DNA from: Mycteria americana
Taxonomy: Eukaryota > Chordata > Aves > Ciconiiformes > Ciconiidae
Direction: 5' to 3'
Assembly: GCF_035582795.1 (NCBI RefSeq)
Contig: NC_134367.1
Location: 85,295,062 to 85,359,061 of the forward strand
Length of the DNA stretch: 64,000 nt
The notes beneath the pieces were generated by a model that was not told the DNA's origin, did no database searches, and saw only the letters and a list, made by a program, of their open reading frames with translations. Within the stretch, counting starts at the first letter, position 1. Each line of letters starts with the position of its first letter. Positions 38,501-53,500 of the stretch are shown piece by piece. Made by a program: the position numbers and the translations under genes.

Positions 38501-41500
38501 TAGTTATAATTCCTTTTCAGCATGACTATCACTTCAGAATAAGCCTGCAATAGCCAAGACACACTGGTTTAGACCTGCGCATTGCCTGATCCAAGGGATG
38601 AATCTGTAACTAAAATCTAATCTGTTAAATCTAATTCTGGATTAAATATAAGAAAGAAACAAAACCCAAAACGCCAAAAATCCAAAGCATGGGACTACAG
38701 AAAATGCAGGAAATACCCTACCTCATCTTGAAAGTGAGATGCTGTGAAATACCAACAAATTAATAACTGCTCACTTTAATTTTTCTTCTTTTACAAATTT
38801 GAATTTTACTTCCATGTGAAATCTACCGCTAAATAATGGTACAGAAAGGACTGAAGCATTCAATAATCATTTCAACTTTCTATTTGGAAACACTCTGAAT
38901 GGGGAATTTTTATGAGATGAAAACAAAGTACTTTAGGTAATTTCTTTGGTCACCTAATGGACTGTAATCACTAACTGCAGCCTGAACTCCTAAATTCAAC
39001 TCACATTAGAAGTCAGCGCAGATCCCAGAAGCTCTGTCTCTGTGAGATGAATCACAGCCTGAAAGCTGGTGGGCAGTGGTTTTAAGAAATGTGAAACTCA
39101 CCAACACAAGTCCGCCCGTCTGCTGCAAACTGGTATCCTTCAACACACTCACAGCGATAGGTTCCTGGCTGGTTATTGCAGACTGCATTGCTGCCACATA
39201 GAGCTGGTTGCTCTGAACATTCATCAACATCTAGAATATTATAAGGATTCCAGTTATTACAAAGATGCATTTAATACTGATGCCAGAAAAACAGAAACGG
39301 TGCAACTGTTGAATAATAGCAGGCTTGTGTATTTAAACCACATCTTGGATAGACCATACCTCTTAAGAGATATTAGTAACCTGAAAATAAGTTTTCAGGT
39401 AACTGTGTACTCAGCTAATCTGCACCAAAAAAACCCCAGAAGAGGTTCTATAATGGAGTAATAAGGGGAAGGGACAGGATATCAGAGAGGAAGGAGGAGC
39501 CACTGAGAAAGAAAACGCAGCCTATAAGGTGATCAGAAGCAGTGATGACTACTGGGGGAGCATGAACTTTAGGAAAGACTTCCCCTTTCATTATCCATAT
39601 ATATCTCTAATCCACTGCTGCTCAACTCACAGCACCAGAGGACTGCGAGGGACAGTGTGATGCTGCTGTTTTCATCTGCAACTTGATTTAAGCGTTGGAG
39701 CGGGGGAGAGGATTGTGTTTTAGGTTTTTTTATTAAACAACTCAGTTAACTAATAGGGATGATGCATATTTCATTAATATGCTTTCACCTCTTGAAAACA
39801 AGTATTTGCGCTGTGATTTGTTTATAAAACAAAACCCGAATAACATTAAGAATACAGAGCTGTATGGAGCTGGGAAATAAAAGTCTCCTTGAACAGAAGG
39901 GATTTTCAAAGCAGATCTTGAAAAAGATGTTTTCCACATATCTGTGCTCTGTACGCATGTGCATAGGCCATTCCTCATCTCCTTCAAGAACTTTTAACCT
40001 AGTTGACTCATTTTAACCAGAACTTGCATTACAGTAAATTTCTCACAGCTAAGTTCCCACAGGTTTTATGAAAAGACAAACTGGGTAGGAAAGAAGCTTT
40101 GCAAGCTAGCAAAATTTACCCAAGTTTGACTCTTCAGGACAGTCAAACTTGCTTACTTTAATTACTGAGCTGTCAGCTATCCCAGCATCCCTCTAACCTA
40201 TCTTTCCCAAAACCAGCCCCTCAGGACAGTTCGTTTTGCTGGAATGGCTCGTCCTGAGGGTCAATACATTCCAAGCAAACCAAATTCTACATTAGCTGTC
40301 ATTTTGTAATGAAAGTTTTCTGATACCATAACAAACGTTTCCATCTCCATGGAAGCCAACTGAACATTCACAGAAGAAACGATTTCCAGTTCCTGGACGA
40401 CATATCGCATTGGTGTCACAGTTATGGGTACCGGTGTAGCAAGGATTCCGGTTGATATCAGCAGAACCATCTGACAAGAGAAACCATATTTAGCCATGAT
40501 GACTCTATCCAAATAATAGTGCTCAGATAAGGCCCAGAAGGAGGTTGCTTGTAGTGCATGTGAAACAAGGAAAGAGAATACTTTTTGCACCAGGAAGAAG
40601 GGGACTTGCAGGTGATATGCAGGACATGAATCTCAGACACAGCAATAGCACCTGTATTCCTTGTCACTCCTGCAAAGGACTGCTGAGATAAAAAACAGAG
40701 AAGCCACAAAAACCTCTCTAAAGACCAAGACTGACAAAGATAAATGCATCTTCCAGCCACTGACACTAGACTCAAAATGCAGTTCTTAACAGCTTGGTTT
40801 GTTCATTTTAATTACACACCAAAACTTTATCTTTGTAGCAAACAAAAGCGAGCACAGTCTTTTCTTGTACTCATCTGGTGTGCATTTTCAAATTGCTCCT
40901 TTGCTTTTTTTCTGATTTTAGTGCAAACAGACAAACTTGGACAGCTCATCCAAAAAAATACACTTCATAGGCTGCCTACCTTCCAAAGATAAAATGCCAT
41001 GTCAACATAAATTATAGAAACTAGCTGTTTCAATGGCAAGTCTTATTCCCCTCTTTTGCTCTTTGCTCTGACAAGACGAAAAAAACTCATTAATAGAGGA
41101 ACTATAAATTAGGTAAAGATAAACGATACACTATGTATCTGAGCAGCAATAGATTCAAGGTGGTATGTTGAGAGTATTTCAAGAAATTTGACACAAACTC
41201 CCCTGAATTTCAAGAGGAGATAATCACTTAAATACTCTTCCCCAAGTGAAAATACAAACTTTCAACAGTCCCATTTCTCTTCTTAATTGACAGACCCAGA
41301 CTTCTACTGGCTAATGCAACGAATTAATATAACTCATTAATTTAACCCAGCTAAGGCAGGCTAAAAAAACATAGAACCCTGGTCTTAATTACTCACAAAA
41401 GAGAAGAAGAAAGATCTCCAATTCATACATACCACTGATTGGGCCGATGGAATTACTCATTGCATATCGCAGAATCTGCTCATCTCGGTTATACAGGACA

Positions 41501-44500
41501 AACACACTGTCCACTGAGAGCTGCTGAGTAGCAGAAGCAGCATGGTGAGAGTCATCATGAATGCATTCATCAAACGAGATGGTCTGTCGCCACTGATAGG
41601 CACCCGTGTACGTTGAAGCAACCCCATCCCTTTCTGGCTCTGTCACTGTGTACTCCCTGGTCGACGATGAAGTGATCACTGCAACATGGCAACAATGGCA
41701 ACAAACATGCTGATCAGAACAGACAGCAAAAGTACTCTGCCTAATGCTATCTGTAGACTTGGGATACAGGCTGAGTAGTGTGAACAGAAATTTCAAAGGC
41801 AAGAAGCTATGAAAGTGGATGTATTTCCATGCAAAGGAATAGGCACTTGACTAGGCTTACTCTGTTCTCAGATATCACAGCCTTGAGGAATGGTCATATA
41901 ATTTATCTTGACATATTTTAAAATTTAACTTTACTTTGTGGGTTACCAGGTAAAGAAAGGAAAATTCAACTCAAGAAACTCAGAGATTCCTTTAGATGAA
42001 TTTACATAATGGATCTATAAGCTAAGAAGGACAAGAGCCACCTCACCAGCACCAAACTACACCCACTTTTAGTTCATTATGGTCTATTGCCCCTGGATTT
42101 TGACAAAGTCCTGAAGAAGATGCATGCCTGAGAGGTCTTGTATGCTTCACAACAGTTTTCTGTATTGTGAACAATTGTGACCAAAAGTCTTCAAAGCAGA
42201 TCTCAGCTTGCAGGTCCTCCCACCAACAGAAGGCTCCTCAGAACTCCACTATTCTTCACATGGACACCAGAACACACCTGTATCAATCCACTTGCAACAG
42301 TTGGCAAAAGCTGGATTTCTGCTAAATAATGATCTATCAGGTATGCATAGGAGAGCAGAAGAATAACTATTTGAGTACTGGTAAATCAAACCCAGCCTGA
42401 AGGATGCCTCCTTCCAGCCCCTGACTTTTCTTCCACGGGGACAGCATTTCTACCAAGAAGGCAGGCATTCTACGGAGCACACGCTGCCCAAACAACTCCT
42501 CTGAAACTCCGAAGTTGTTCGGCACAAAGCGGAAGCTTCCTGCTGCCTCCAGCTTGTCCTCCTCATACTCCATAACAACAGGCAAAGCAGCAAGAGGGGT
42601 TCATCACTGGCTACCAAAGCCAGACATTAGCAGATATAAAACAGTGATGATACAACTACACCTTTTTCAGCTATCTCTAGCAATCAAAGCGCACCCTCGG
42701 AGCAAAGTGTACTCTCTCCAGTATTCATGTGCACCTGGGTGCACCACAGGCTACTTCCTCTTTATTGCTCTTCACAGCTGGGCTGGCTGGCCAGCAGCAA
42801 CACTCCAACCTCACTTTGGTTTTGCTGTGTTGAAACACCCATAATTTTATGCAGGAAGAGGAAAGCAAAAGAAGGGAGATTCCCCTTTAAATAGTGAAAT
42901 GAAGAAAGGCTCTCTTACCAAATCTCAAAGTCTGAGATAAGGAACAGAGAGAGAAGTACTGAAGAGACGATGGAGGAAACTGATAAGGGAATTAAGAGGC
43001 TCCTAATTTTCTGGTCAGTTGTTCAAATTCAGCTCAAATAATACTGACAAATGCTTCTTACTAACACGAGGCACAGTCATTGCAATGCAGTTTACATGAC
43101 ACATATTGGTAAATAACTGGTTTGCACTCTCATCGGACAAGACCAAAGCCCACTTAATGACATTACCACAAAAAGGTATACACCAGTACAGCTCTACTGA
43201 AGACCCGTGGACCCTACAAAAAGCTTTGCAACTTGTTACGACTGCCATCAGCAGCGTAAAAATAAGGCCTATGGAAAAGGAAATTGAGAGTGTTTTGCAA
43301 ACATCAGTTCAGAGAAAGTTAAACTCACTTTTTTTGTTCAATAAAAAGATTGGAAATATTTGTCCCACTCAAAATCCACCTTCTGCTGGGACATGTTCCA
43401 AAGAGGCAAAAGGCAACTTTCTATAAATCGAAGGGTCCTAAGTACATTCGCTAAGAAGGGAATAAAGTAATGTTTTTCAGATTGTCTTACTCTCTGCTCT
43501 GTGAAATGTGCACTTTCTTATAATTTCATTCTTAGGTAACCTTACCAGAACTAGAAGTGTGATAGAGTTCAGTGTATGGTTCTATATGGACTGATGCGCC
43601 AGATGGGATCTCGGGTATTCTGCCCTCCATTTCTGTGCTGATGGTAAGATGACCATGCTCATCAATTCCACTGAATTTCTGCTTTATAACCAGCTTCTCA
43701 TTGTTGCCAAGAAAAGTTACTTCAGTTTGCCGTGTAAACTCGCCACCTAAAGAAACAGTATTAGTTAAACCATTTAACAGTGGTTTCTGAATCCTTCTAT
43801 TCAAAGTATTGCTTCTAGTAGACAAAATACAAATTACTACTTTCTGCAAACTTTGATGCAGCATAATTGCTAATGTTTTGGGTTTCTACAGAAGTAACTT
43901 TCAGAGGTGTACTGATACTATCCTTGGATACTACAAGGAAACTATCTTTTCTTAAGCACTGAGCATGCTAAATTGCAAGTAAGCCTGAAGAAGCAGGTTT
44001 TTTTAAGTTAAAAAAAGTTCCAACAAAGCTAATAACAGTAGGCCTTATCCTACCAGTTAAAATGGCAAAGGAGTTGTACATTTTAGAGAAAACCTCCATT
44101 AAGAATACAGGGAGTTAAAAAAATTTTAAAAAAATCCAGTACATCTGTTTCCAAATCAAAACCAAGTGAAATGTATGTTGTAAATTCCAGAACAAACTTC
44201 AAACACACAAAATCCAAGAAAACCCCAAAACAAAACGTTATGTTCAACTAAATTCATAGTACAGGGCTGTAAAGGATAAAATTTTAAAGAGAAACACATG
44301 TTCTCCTAGAACAGATTGGATCTACAGCTTGAATTCATGTGCACAACCAACCAGATTTGGCCTCAGACTCTCATGAAAAGCTGTAACTGTGAACTGGGGT
44401 TTCCCTCAAATAAGTTAACAGAATCATTTGCATCTCATGCAGGAATTGCTTCTGTTAAGAATTTCAGACCTTCATGAGGTCAGATTTTCATTTCTCTTTT

Positions 44501-47500
44501 GCTCCGTTGGTACAATCAGTCAATTAACATGTTAGACCTCTTGCAGATGTAGGGGCAGGTTTTTTCAGTAGCTCTGTACACTCTAGTATCAAAAATCACA
44601 TCCTTTTAAATAATCTCTTTCTTCCAGGAACTGGCCAAGCCATTCTTCCTCCTAACAGACTTAGGTGCTTGTGCACTAACAGTAAATTAAAAAGCCCAAT
44701 ATCTATACACTGTAAACAAGAAAAATTGTGAGAAGTTTGATTACAAAGCAATCAATTTGCAGCTCAGAATAAACATGTTTTCATCCTATATTGCTTCTAA
44801 ATAAGCATTTCTTTTCTCTCAAGACAGAGGAAAGCATAGCACAGTTTTTGAACATTATTTTAATTGAGAAGTTACCAGTAACACTGAATCCATTTTTATA
44901 TCCTTGCTGTTCCACAGCAAACATCCATCCTATGACACCTCCAATAGAGGCAAGAGGCAGTAACGAATACCCCAAAGTCTCTGGGATTGTGCTGATAGCA
45001 GTGTAGGCACGCCCTTGGTTCATCACAACATAGGAGTGGAGATCAGTGTTCTCGAATATAACTGGAACGGGGTTATCTCCTACAAAGATTCTTCCTTTGA
45101 CCTTCCCGTTGACTCTCTGAGGAGAACCTGGCAAATCAATACAATGCATCAAAACAAAACAACGGTTCTCACATACTCTCCAAGGAATGCGTTCAGAGCA
45201 TTCACTACTTCAAAGATATTAGTGTTGAAATAAATGGCAAACAAATGCTCACAGAATTCAACAGGAAACTGCCTACAAACAGTGTGTTAATTTGCTTACA
45301 TACGTACATGTGTGTTGTCATTATACAGATGACTAAGTGGCCAAAATTTCCTGAAGAGATGTCCTTTATCCTAATTAACAATTTTGTCTGCAAGGGTAAC
45401 TTCATAAACAGACTAAGCTGTTACAGTCTCTCTGACAGTAAGTGGCATACAGAAACTTATTTTGAAGATCACACTTCATATCAATACCTACTGAATGTAA
45501 ATTTGTTCATTCCCTATTAGAAGGCTAAAACCATTAGGTGTTAGAATAACTGACCTATTATTCTAACCTATTCTATTTCTTGACTCAAAATTATTGACCA
45601 TTTTAAGACTGTCCATGTTTTACAGAAGATTGGATTTACTTTACTTTGGATTGCTAGTTTTCTTCTGTATGTAATTTCCTATGGGCAAATTCAAATTCCA
45701 TTATCATCAGACCTCCTTTTCTTTCTCTGGAAAACTCAATGTTATGAACTGAAAGCTAAGTAGTAGGTTTTGCTTTCCTGCCTCATAAAACACAAAGTCT
45801 GCAGTCAGCTATTTTAGTTGTTGAAATGCATCTATACTCTTGAGTCAAGTCACTATGAGGATTACAAGTGTATACATAAGAAATTCCTTTATGGATTTTA
45901 CACAGGAACAAAGTTTAAATGGGTATCTAACAAAAATCTGGCAGATTAGCCCTTTAGTAAAGAAGCTTAAGAGTCAGACAAAGAGGAGCCATGCTCTTCA
46001 CTTTGATTGATCAAAGTTACTTTGTTCATCCCCTTTGAACTACCCATTTCTAGAGTGGGAACCAAATCAGACTGTAACACGTTGGAACTTCACAACTAAT
46101 TCTAGCAATAAACACTGGATGTTACACTATCTATTAAATTATGTCAGTTACATAAGAGTTTATTTTTTCTAGAAAGTCATGTTAAAATGCATAATGCATA
46201 TAACTGACCACCTAAAATAATTTGCTTCATTCAAAAAACCACACCATTTTAGAAAGTATAGGTCACTTCTTGAAATACCTTTCAATACATCTCAGCGATA
46301 AGTCTTTCTAGAAGTATTTAACCACGTGTCTTTTTTAGTATTGAAAATAGGTCACCTCATTCAAGAATGCCATATGCAATCGCTGCATATATACCTAATT
46401 TTCAAAAAAGTTACCTTCTGCCACACATTGTCTGCCATTTCCTTTGTAACCAGCAATACAACTACAACAAAATCCGTTGGGATAATCTCTGCAAATAGCA
46501 TGAACAGAGCACTGGTGGCGGTTGTTAGCACAGGTCTGTTGGACATCTGTGTGGTAGCGAAACACTGCAGAAAATAAGACACGACACTTATACTTCATGC
46601 AATTACTATACTATTCACATATCCCTGGTTTAATTTAAAAATATCTCTAGACTAATTTGATTAGTTTTTTTTCATTTTCTCTTTAAGGAAAACAAACAAT
46701 TGCAATTGATTTTTGCTAACCTTGCAATATGCAAGTAACAGGCTACTATTCTGCAGAAAACATGAGGGCTTCACATGTTAGAAAACTGTTTAATTCTATT
46801 AACTTCAGTAGACCTTATTAATACAGATCATTTAAACTGTCTCAGTGAAACTAAATACACAATAATTTTAACCTGTCCTTGTTTCCAAACCAAAGCAAAA
46901 AGGAGCCTTTCCAATCTCAGAACAAAACACATCAGTATGGTACCCAGGACCGTGCACCAACTGATGCACGCTGTAATCCTAATTGGCTTACCCTATTATT
47001 TCATGGAGATAGCAATTCTCACATCTGCTTCAAGAAACAGTTAACATCTGGGCAGTCAGTCACACTGTTTTGAATTTTCTACAAACACTCCCTCAGAAGT
47101 TAGAATCGCTAATCCCACCCTTGTAAATCTTAAGGCCATGAAACCCTAGCCAACAATTTTTACAACAGTTACTATTCCCAACCTTTGTTAAATCACCTGT
47201 ATTCAGTAATACATCTATGAAAAGAAATAAGCTAAGTTTCAGTAGAACTGATCATAAAATACTTACCAGGAACAGCCACTTAAAGCAGCTATTAAACTTA
47301 AGATCATACCTTTAACAACAGTCCTGGGCAAAAGAGAAGGGGAAGTCAGTTGCTGCTAAGAATGCATCAGCTTTAGGAATACAATTACCCCTATAGGAAG
47401 CTTTCCTTCAGAGATATTCAGGTTCCACAGACACACTGTAAATGTGCTCTCCTGTGAGCTTGACTGGGGCACTAGTTTACTAGACTGGTGAGATCTGAAT

Positions 47501-50500
47501 CTGAGGTGACATCCAAGTTAACTACCTCGATGAGTAACACAAACTTACCAGATTTTCAGATATGAAGCTAGCAAGGAAACAGATTATTCCTTTAGTAGTT
47601 CGATTGCTTGCACACCTCTGTTTTTTGCAGCCTATCCATCTTCTAAGTACCCAAGCTGTACAAAAGACCTTACCTATACCAGTTTCATCAAATTCTTCCA
47701 CATCTATGACTTGGGGTTGCTGTGGGGGGAACTGCTGGACCTGGAACTGGCGAGGTGGAGCTTTTGCTGTCGGGAAATCTTGATGACTGTAAAAAGACTC
47801 AGTCAAAGGTGTTCCTGTTACATCTTGGTATGAAGTCAGAAAGTCTCCTGCAGCTAGCTGAGGAACACTATACGTAACATGGTGCTGATCCTCTTCTGTG
47901 CTGTCTGTGCTACTGGTGACATACTGCTGTCTTATTTCAGTGGAGCCATAGTCTGACATAAATGGTTTTGAGGTCATCTCCTGATCTTGTTCATTGGACT
48001 CGAGGCTCTCCAAAACGTTGCTGATCTTGGCAGGCACAATACTGTCAGATGAGCTACCAATCTCGAACACCCAGACACCTTGTTTCCCAGCATTGCTGCT
48101 TCTATCAAAGAGAAGCATATGACAAATCAAAATGATCAAGCACAGGTTGTGTGGTATTTACAGCCTACAAAAAATGTTATCCTTCACCAAGAAATATCAG
48201 GACAAAACTGTCAAATTATCTTATCTACGTACTTATCTACAGGTACAGTTTATTCAGCTATAAAACACCCTTGACAGTTTGGATAGCATTTTTTCTCCAC
48301 ATCCAGAGCTCTCTTCTTGAGAATTTCTAGCCTTCTTGTCTCCAAAGTGATAGGAACAGAAGGAGATATTCGGGCCACAAAGACCTTGCTAACACTTACT
48401 AGAACCTTCTTACTCATTCCCTGTCCTCCTTCTTCACTTTTTCTTTCAAAACAAGACTGCCCAGGATAGACTATAAAGAGTTAAAGTCTGACGTGGTCCT
48501 ATTTTTAGGAGGGCTAAGTATACAGCAGCTCCTACCAGTGACAATGGAACTATGGACTTTTGACAAATTAGACCAAGGTCCTTATAGTCCTCAACAGGGT
48601 GGATATTTATCAGTGGCAGACTTTGCAATTTCTCATGCAATGGCTAATGGGATCTTATTATTTCTCATTGACTCATGCTACAATTAAGAAAAACATGGAA
48701 CTCCTTGACATTTTCTTGAGGAGTTTAAACAAACAAAAAAGCATACTTGTGCAGGTTTCTAATGCTGTCTTCATCATTAGCAATGACATTGTAGGATCCT
48801 GGTTTTTCCCAAAAGTAGTAGTTTGTAGAGGCTTGACTAAAGCCAACCATAGCAGGAATCTTTCCATCATCATTCTTGGAGTATGTACTATAGAACTCCA
48901 AACTATCTTCTGGATAAAGGAAAATAGCATAGGAACTGGAGTCAGAAGAAGCTAAAACAGCCTGGAATGTGTTTCTCTGTGGAAAAAATTTAGCATCCAT
49001 TTACTCATGGAAAAATAATCAAGATAGACAACAGAATAACATTTTTTAAACACAAAGTCAAAATCAGAATTTCCATCACACATAACATGTCATGTATTTC
49101 CTGGGAGAAATCAATATTACACAAGCTTATGTTTTGCTAAGGCAGTTTTAGCTTTAGCGTGCATAAACATTAAAAAGAAAGCATTATCAAAAGTAAGTTA
49201 ATCTGTTATGAAATAGCCAGAGGTTACCTAAAACACAAAAATTCTAAGTTCTGTAACATGCACAGGATGCTATTATCATCTCCTTAAAATAAAAAGTGAT
49301 GTGCTAGACAAATTAATCTTTGGTAAAATAAGATTCGATAAATTGTGGTAAAGTTCTCAACTTTATACACTGTGAGCAGGCTCATCAGCTGGGATAGTTA
49401 TGGTGCATAACGTTACGTATCTTTGCAAGATAGTACCTAACACAGTCTAAAAAGGCAAAATGGTTTGCAACTAATACAAAAAATAACCTCTAACTGCTTC
49501 TTCATTCAATACTAGCTACAAAGCATGACCTTTTTGTGAATGCAATGTCATCTGTCCAAAAGGAGGGATTCACAGTCTGAAGTTCCTATTAGTCCATATA
49601 TCTATCAGATTTTAGATAGTTTGATATCAAAATGACTTTAAGAGTCTGTTGAAAAATGCAAGCTAACTGGATTATATTGCACAGATGGAGGGCAAGATAT
49701 CCTACTATTTCAGTTATCACCACATCACACTTAACATTCAAAGTAAAAGTTATCAGGAAATACAAAGAAATCAGCTATGTAGATTCAATCGTTTTCTTTT
49801 GAATGAATAAAATACTGTAAAATAAAAATCAAGTAAAAGTTCTGGAAACTCCTATTTTGCTACAGCCTTTTCAACAACAAAATACACTCTTAACTGTACA
49901 GGATTCATTTAAACACAAAGGAATTCAAGCCTTCAAAACAACAGGTTACAGCGTTACACTTCAGCTGAACATGTGTCCAACATGTCTTAAAGCTCTGATT
50001 AACATTCACCTTTTCTTCCAAAGCATGATCTTCTCCCGGTGCCTGGTAAGGAGCCACGAGCTTCCAGGTAACAATGACAACACTGCTGGGATCAAAAGTA
50101 GTCTCAGGAAAACCTCTTTTGATATAGTCTGATGCAAGCTGCAAGACATCTGAGGACGAATCTTCTCTGTAATACACATTTCCATGTCCATCTGTTGTGT
50201 CCAGGTCAGCCATAAAAGGAGCAATAGCCCCAAAACTGACTGGAAATTGACCGAGATATTTTTCTTCACTTGAAGGTTCATTCACTGCAATAATCCCATT
50301 AGTGGCAACCTAATAAAAAGTTGGAAATTATAAGATAGATGCTGTTCATATGGCTGTCTCCCACACCTATGTGATCTAGATCACAGTATTGTCATCGCAT
50401 TTCCAAAAGAAACTGAGTCAAAAGTCAGTCTTGTATTTCTGAAGTAATTGAATTTTTTGGAGTTTTCATTTTGTATCCCATGTCAGGAGCCCTGGGATTT

Positions 50501-53500
50501 CAGTTGCCAAAAACCAGAAGTCTACTTTACGGACAGACCAACCTTTTTTTCCCTAGATAAAGATTTTAGCTATTTAAAGTTCAGACACTTAGTGACTCTT
50601 CTAACAAAGATATACATAACCACCACATTTCATGAGTTTCCAAGTCCTTCTCAGACCAAGACCCAGTACAACCCCTCTGTGAGTCTGTCAAGAATCGTGA
50701 ACAGACTCTCCCAGATGGCCAAAAGCTCTTCTTACTTTCAGCTCTTACTCTCCTGAAGAGCAGTTTTACAACAGCATGAGTGGGGATGGTAAGGATGAAG
50801 CACGTACTTGCAACGGTTACTTTTTCAGTTAACCAGCAAGCTAGATTCTTACCTGGTGTAAAGCAGAGTGGACTACAGAGAAGCTGTGTCAAAGTCATAG
50901 CATACCCCCTGGGAATCTGGACTTCTACCATGAAGGCAGAGGAGGATGCTTAATCTGGACAGTTTAGAAAGCTGCCCATTCCTAAGAAAGTCTGCTGTTG
51001 ATGGGAAAAAAAAAAAAGGGGGGGTTGGGGGGAGGAGGAGAAACCGAACAGCTCTGTCTTGTCTCACACACACACCTAAGTCATGACACAACAGGCTATG
51101 TCATTCCCATGAAAACCTGGTTAGGGAGTCAGGATGCAAGTGGGTCAGTTGAGCTTTCTGTCCTACTACAGCAGTGCCTCAGAAGCTGATAGAACTGCTG
51201 AGCAAAGAACTAATCTACACATAGATGCCCACTCAAAAAACTGCTCCATGCTTAAATATTGTAATAGCTTGGGTGAAAGTCTTCTGGGAAGATGTACAGA
51301 TTTCTCTTTGCCTGGGCAGGACTGCTCTAATTTTCACTTCACTACAACCATCCTGCTAGGAACTTCTCTGCTACTGTGCAAGGTTGGCTGCAACAAGCTG
51401 CTGCTCACTCTTAAGATATGCTGTGAGTACAGCTCCTATACCAGAGGCTATAGAGGCTAGGAGACAGAATTTCTATAGCAGATACAGGCCACCCTGTAAA
51501 TTTCCTTACAGCAGAGTGCCCTGACAGAGTCCTATGGAAAACTGGCTCTATTACTTGAAAGAAAAATAAGTGTTAACATATATAACAAACTCTTGGTCTG
51601 AAAATGCATACATACTGGCTCAGCGAGATTTAACTGGTCAGTGAGATGATGACTCACAGAGAACCACCTCTAAAAATGAAATAAACAAATACATATATAC
51701 ATACATACAGGTAGATGCTAGGGCATGTCCAAGTGTGACAGCCAAACTCCCTTGGCAAACCAGAGCTGACTCACACACAGAAAAGCAGCAAGCAAGACTA
51801 CAGGTGTCAGGCCTTGAGGCAGTGCATAAACTGCTCACACACAGCTTTTTGTCCCAGGCCCTTCTTCCAGATGTGTATGGCACTGTATGAAATCAGACAC
51901 ATACAAATGTATTTCCAAGTGTTTGACTACCTGATAATAGGACACATCTGACTACCTGCAGGCAGCCAGGCACTCACCACTCCAGAGCTGCAGCCACACA
52001 CACAAATGACTCAGAAAGGGACAGAGGTCCCAAAACTGGCACCACAAGCCATGAAACTAAAACTACAATCTCTCACAGATTTATCTCACTCACAGGGATT
52101 CTTGGGGAGTCCAAGAAGAACAAACTGCTGCTGGATCTTTTCACGTGGTCAAGACGTTACACAACGTTCACAATCTTTATGAATGCTTGGAAGAGGGTCG
52201 GAATGGCCGCCATGACTCAGACTGCAAGGCCATCTAGCCCAGTTGCCTGTCCCCAACCATACCTGGTAGCTTACGGATTCAGCAGAACAAGAGAAAGACA
52301 TGCATGTACTCCTCCAACCAGCCTCTGACCACAGTCAGCTCAAGGGATTCCCTGTGGTTTGACTATTTGTTCATCCTCAGTGGATCTCCTTCATGTATTT
52401 GTTGAGTCTTCCCTTCAACTCATATAAACTTTATGCATCCACAAAATCCCTTAAAAAGGAAATCTACAGATCTGTGACTCATACCCTGAGATCTCTCCTA
52501 CTTTTGTTTGTTTTCAGTCTGGCTCCCAGCTTCATTTGATGGCCCCTAGTTTTTGTATTGGGACATACAGTCAAATCCTGCCCAGTCTCTCCCCCTGTGT
52601 AATTTCTTCTCCAGAATGAAGACCCCCCCCCCAGCCTATTCATGTACTCCCTGCATAAGAGCTGTTCCCTGTCTCTGTTCATTCTCATTGTCTCTAAATT
52701 TTTCTTCCCCTTTCCTACTATATACATTTGGAAACAAGGAGGCCAGTACTACATATATTCTTCAAGACACAGAGAAATTGTGGGCTGTGCAAGCCCATCC
52801 AGGATGTTGGCTACATATGTACTGGCAACATCCTTTAAAATCTGGACCACCATTACACCGCTACATATAGCGAATCAGAAAAAGTATAGTACGGGAACTT
52901 GTGCTACAAATCACCCCGTCACATATAGCACACACCTCTACCTTGAACCCTTCTTTGGCTAACCAGGAGGTCAAAGCATGACCCCTGCCACAGGCTAGTG
53001 GTCAGTCAGCTTGGTATATAACTGGATAACAGTTAGCATGAACCATTAGCTAAACTTAGCAAACAGTTCACACGGTATATCAGAATTTACTTTAAAAATG
53101 GCTTGGCATATGCTGGCTGTATTGTCTGCAGATGTACAATTTCATTAGCTGCTACAGTGAAAAATACTAAAAAAGTTAAGATCATGTAAAAAATGGGAAG
53201 TTGGCTTTATGCATGAACAGTATATCTAAGATATATAAGCAGTATATAATCTGCACAAGCATGATGGGAATGCAGGTCATGTTAGAAAGGGGGAGGAGAA
53301 GCTGAATATTGTGATTGTTTTTCCTCTAATCATTTGTGACTTAACAGTGGACGCAGATCCTAAGGTGAACTATGAATTTTAGGAATACAGAACAAAAAAG
53401 ACAGCATGGGTTACCCCAGTCTAGTCCCTGCAATTGCAGGCAGACATGCAACAGAGATCTAGTCCAGAAAGGTTCCCAGAACTTCTGTAACATCTGTACA

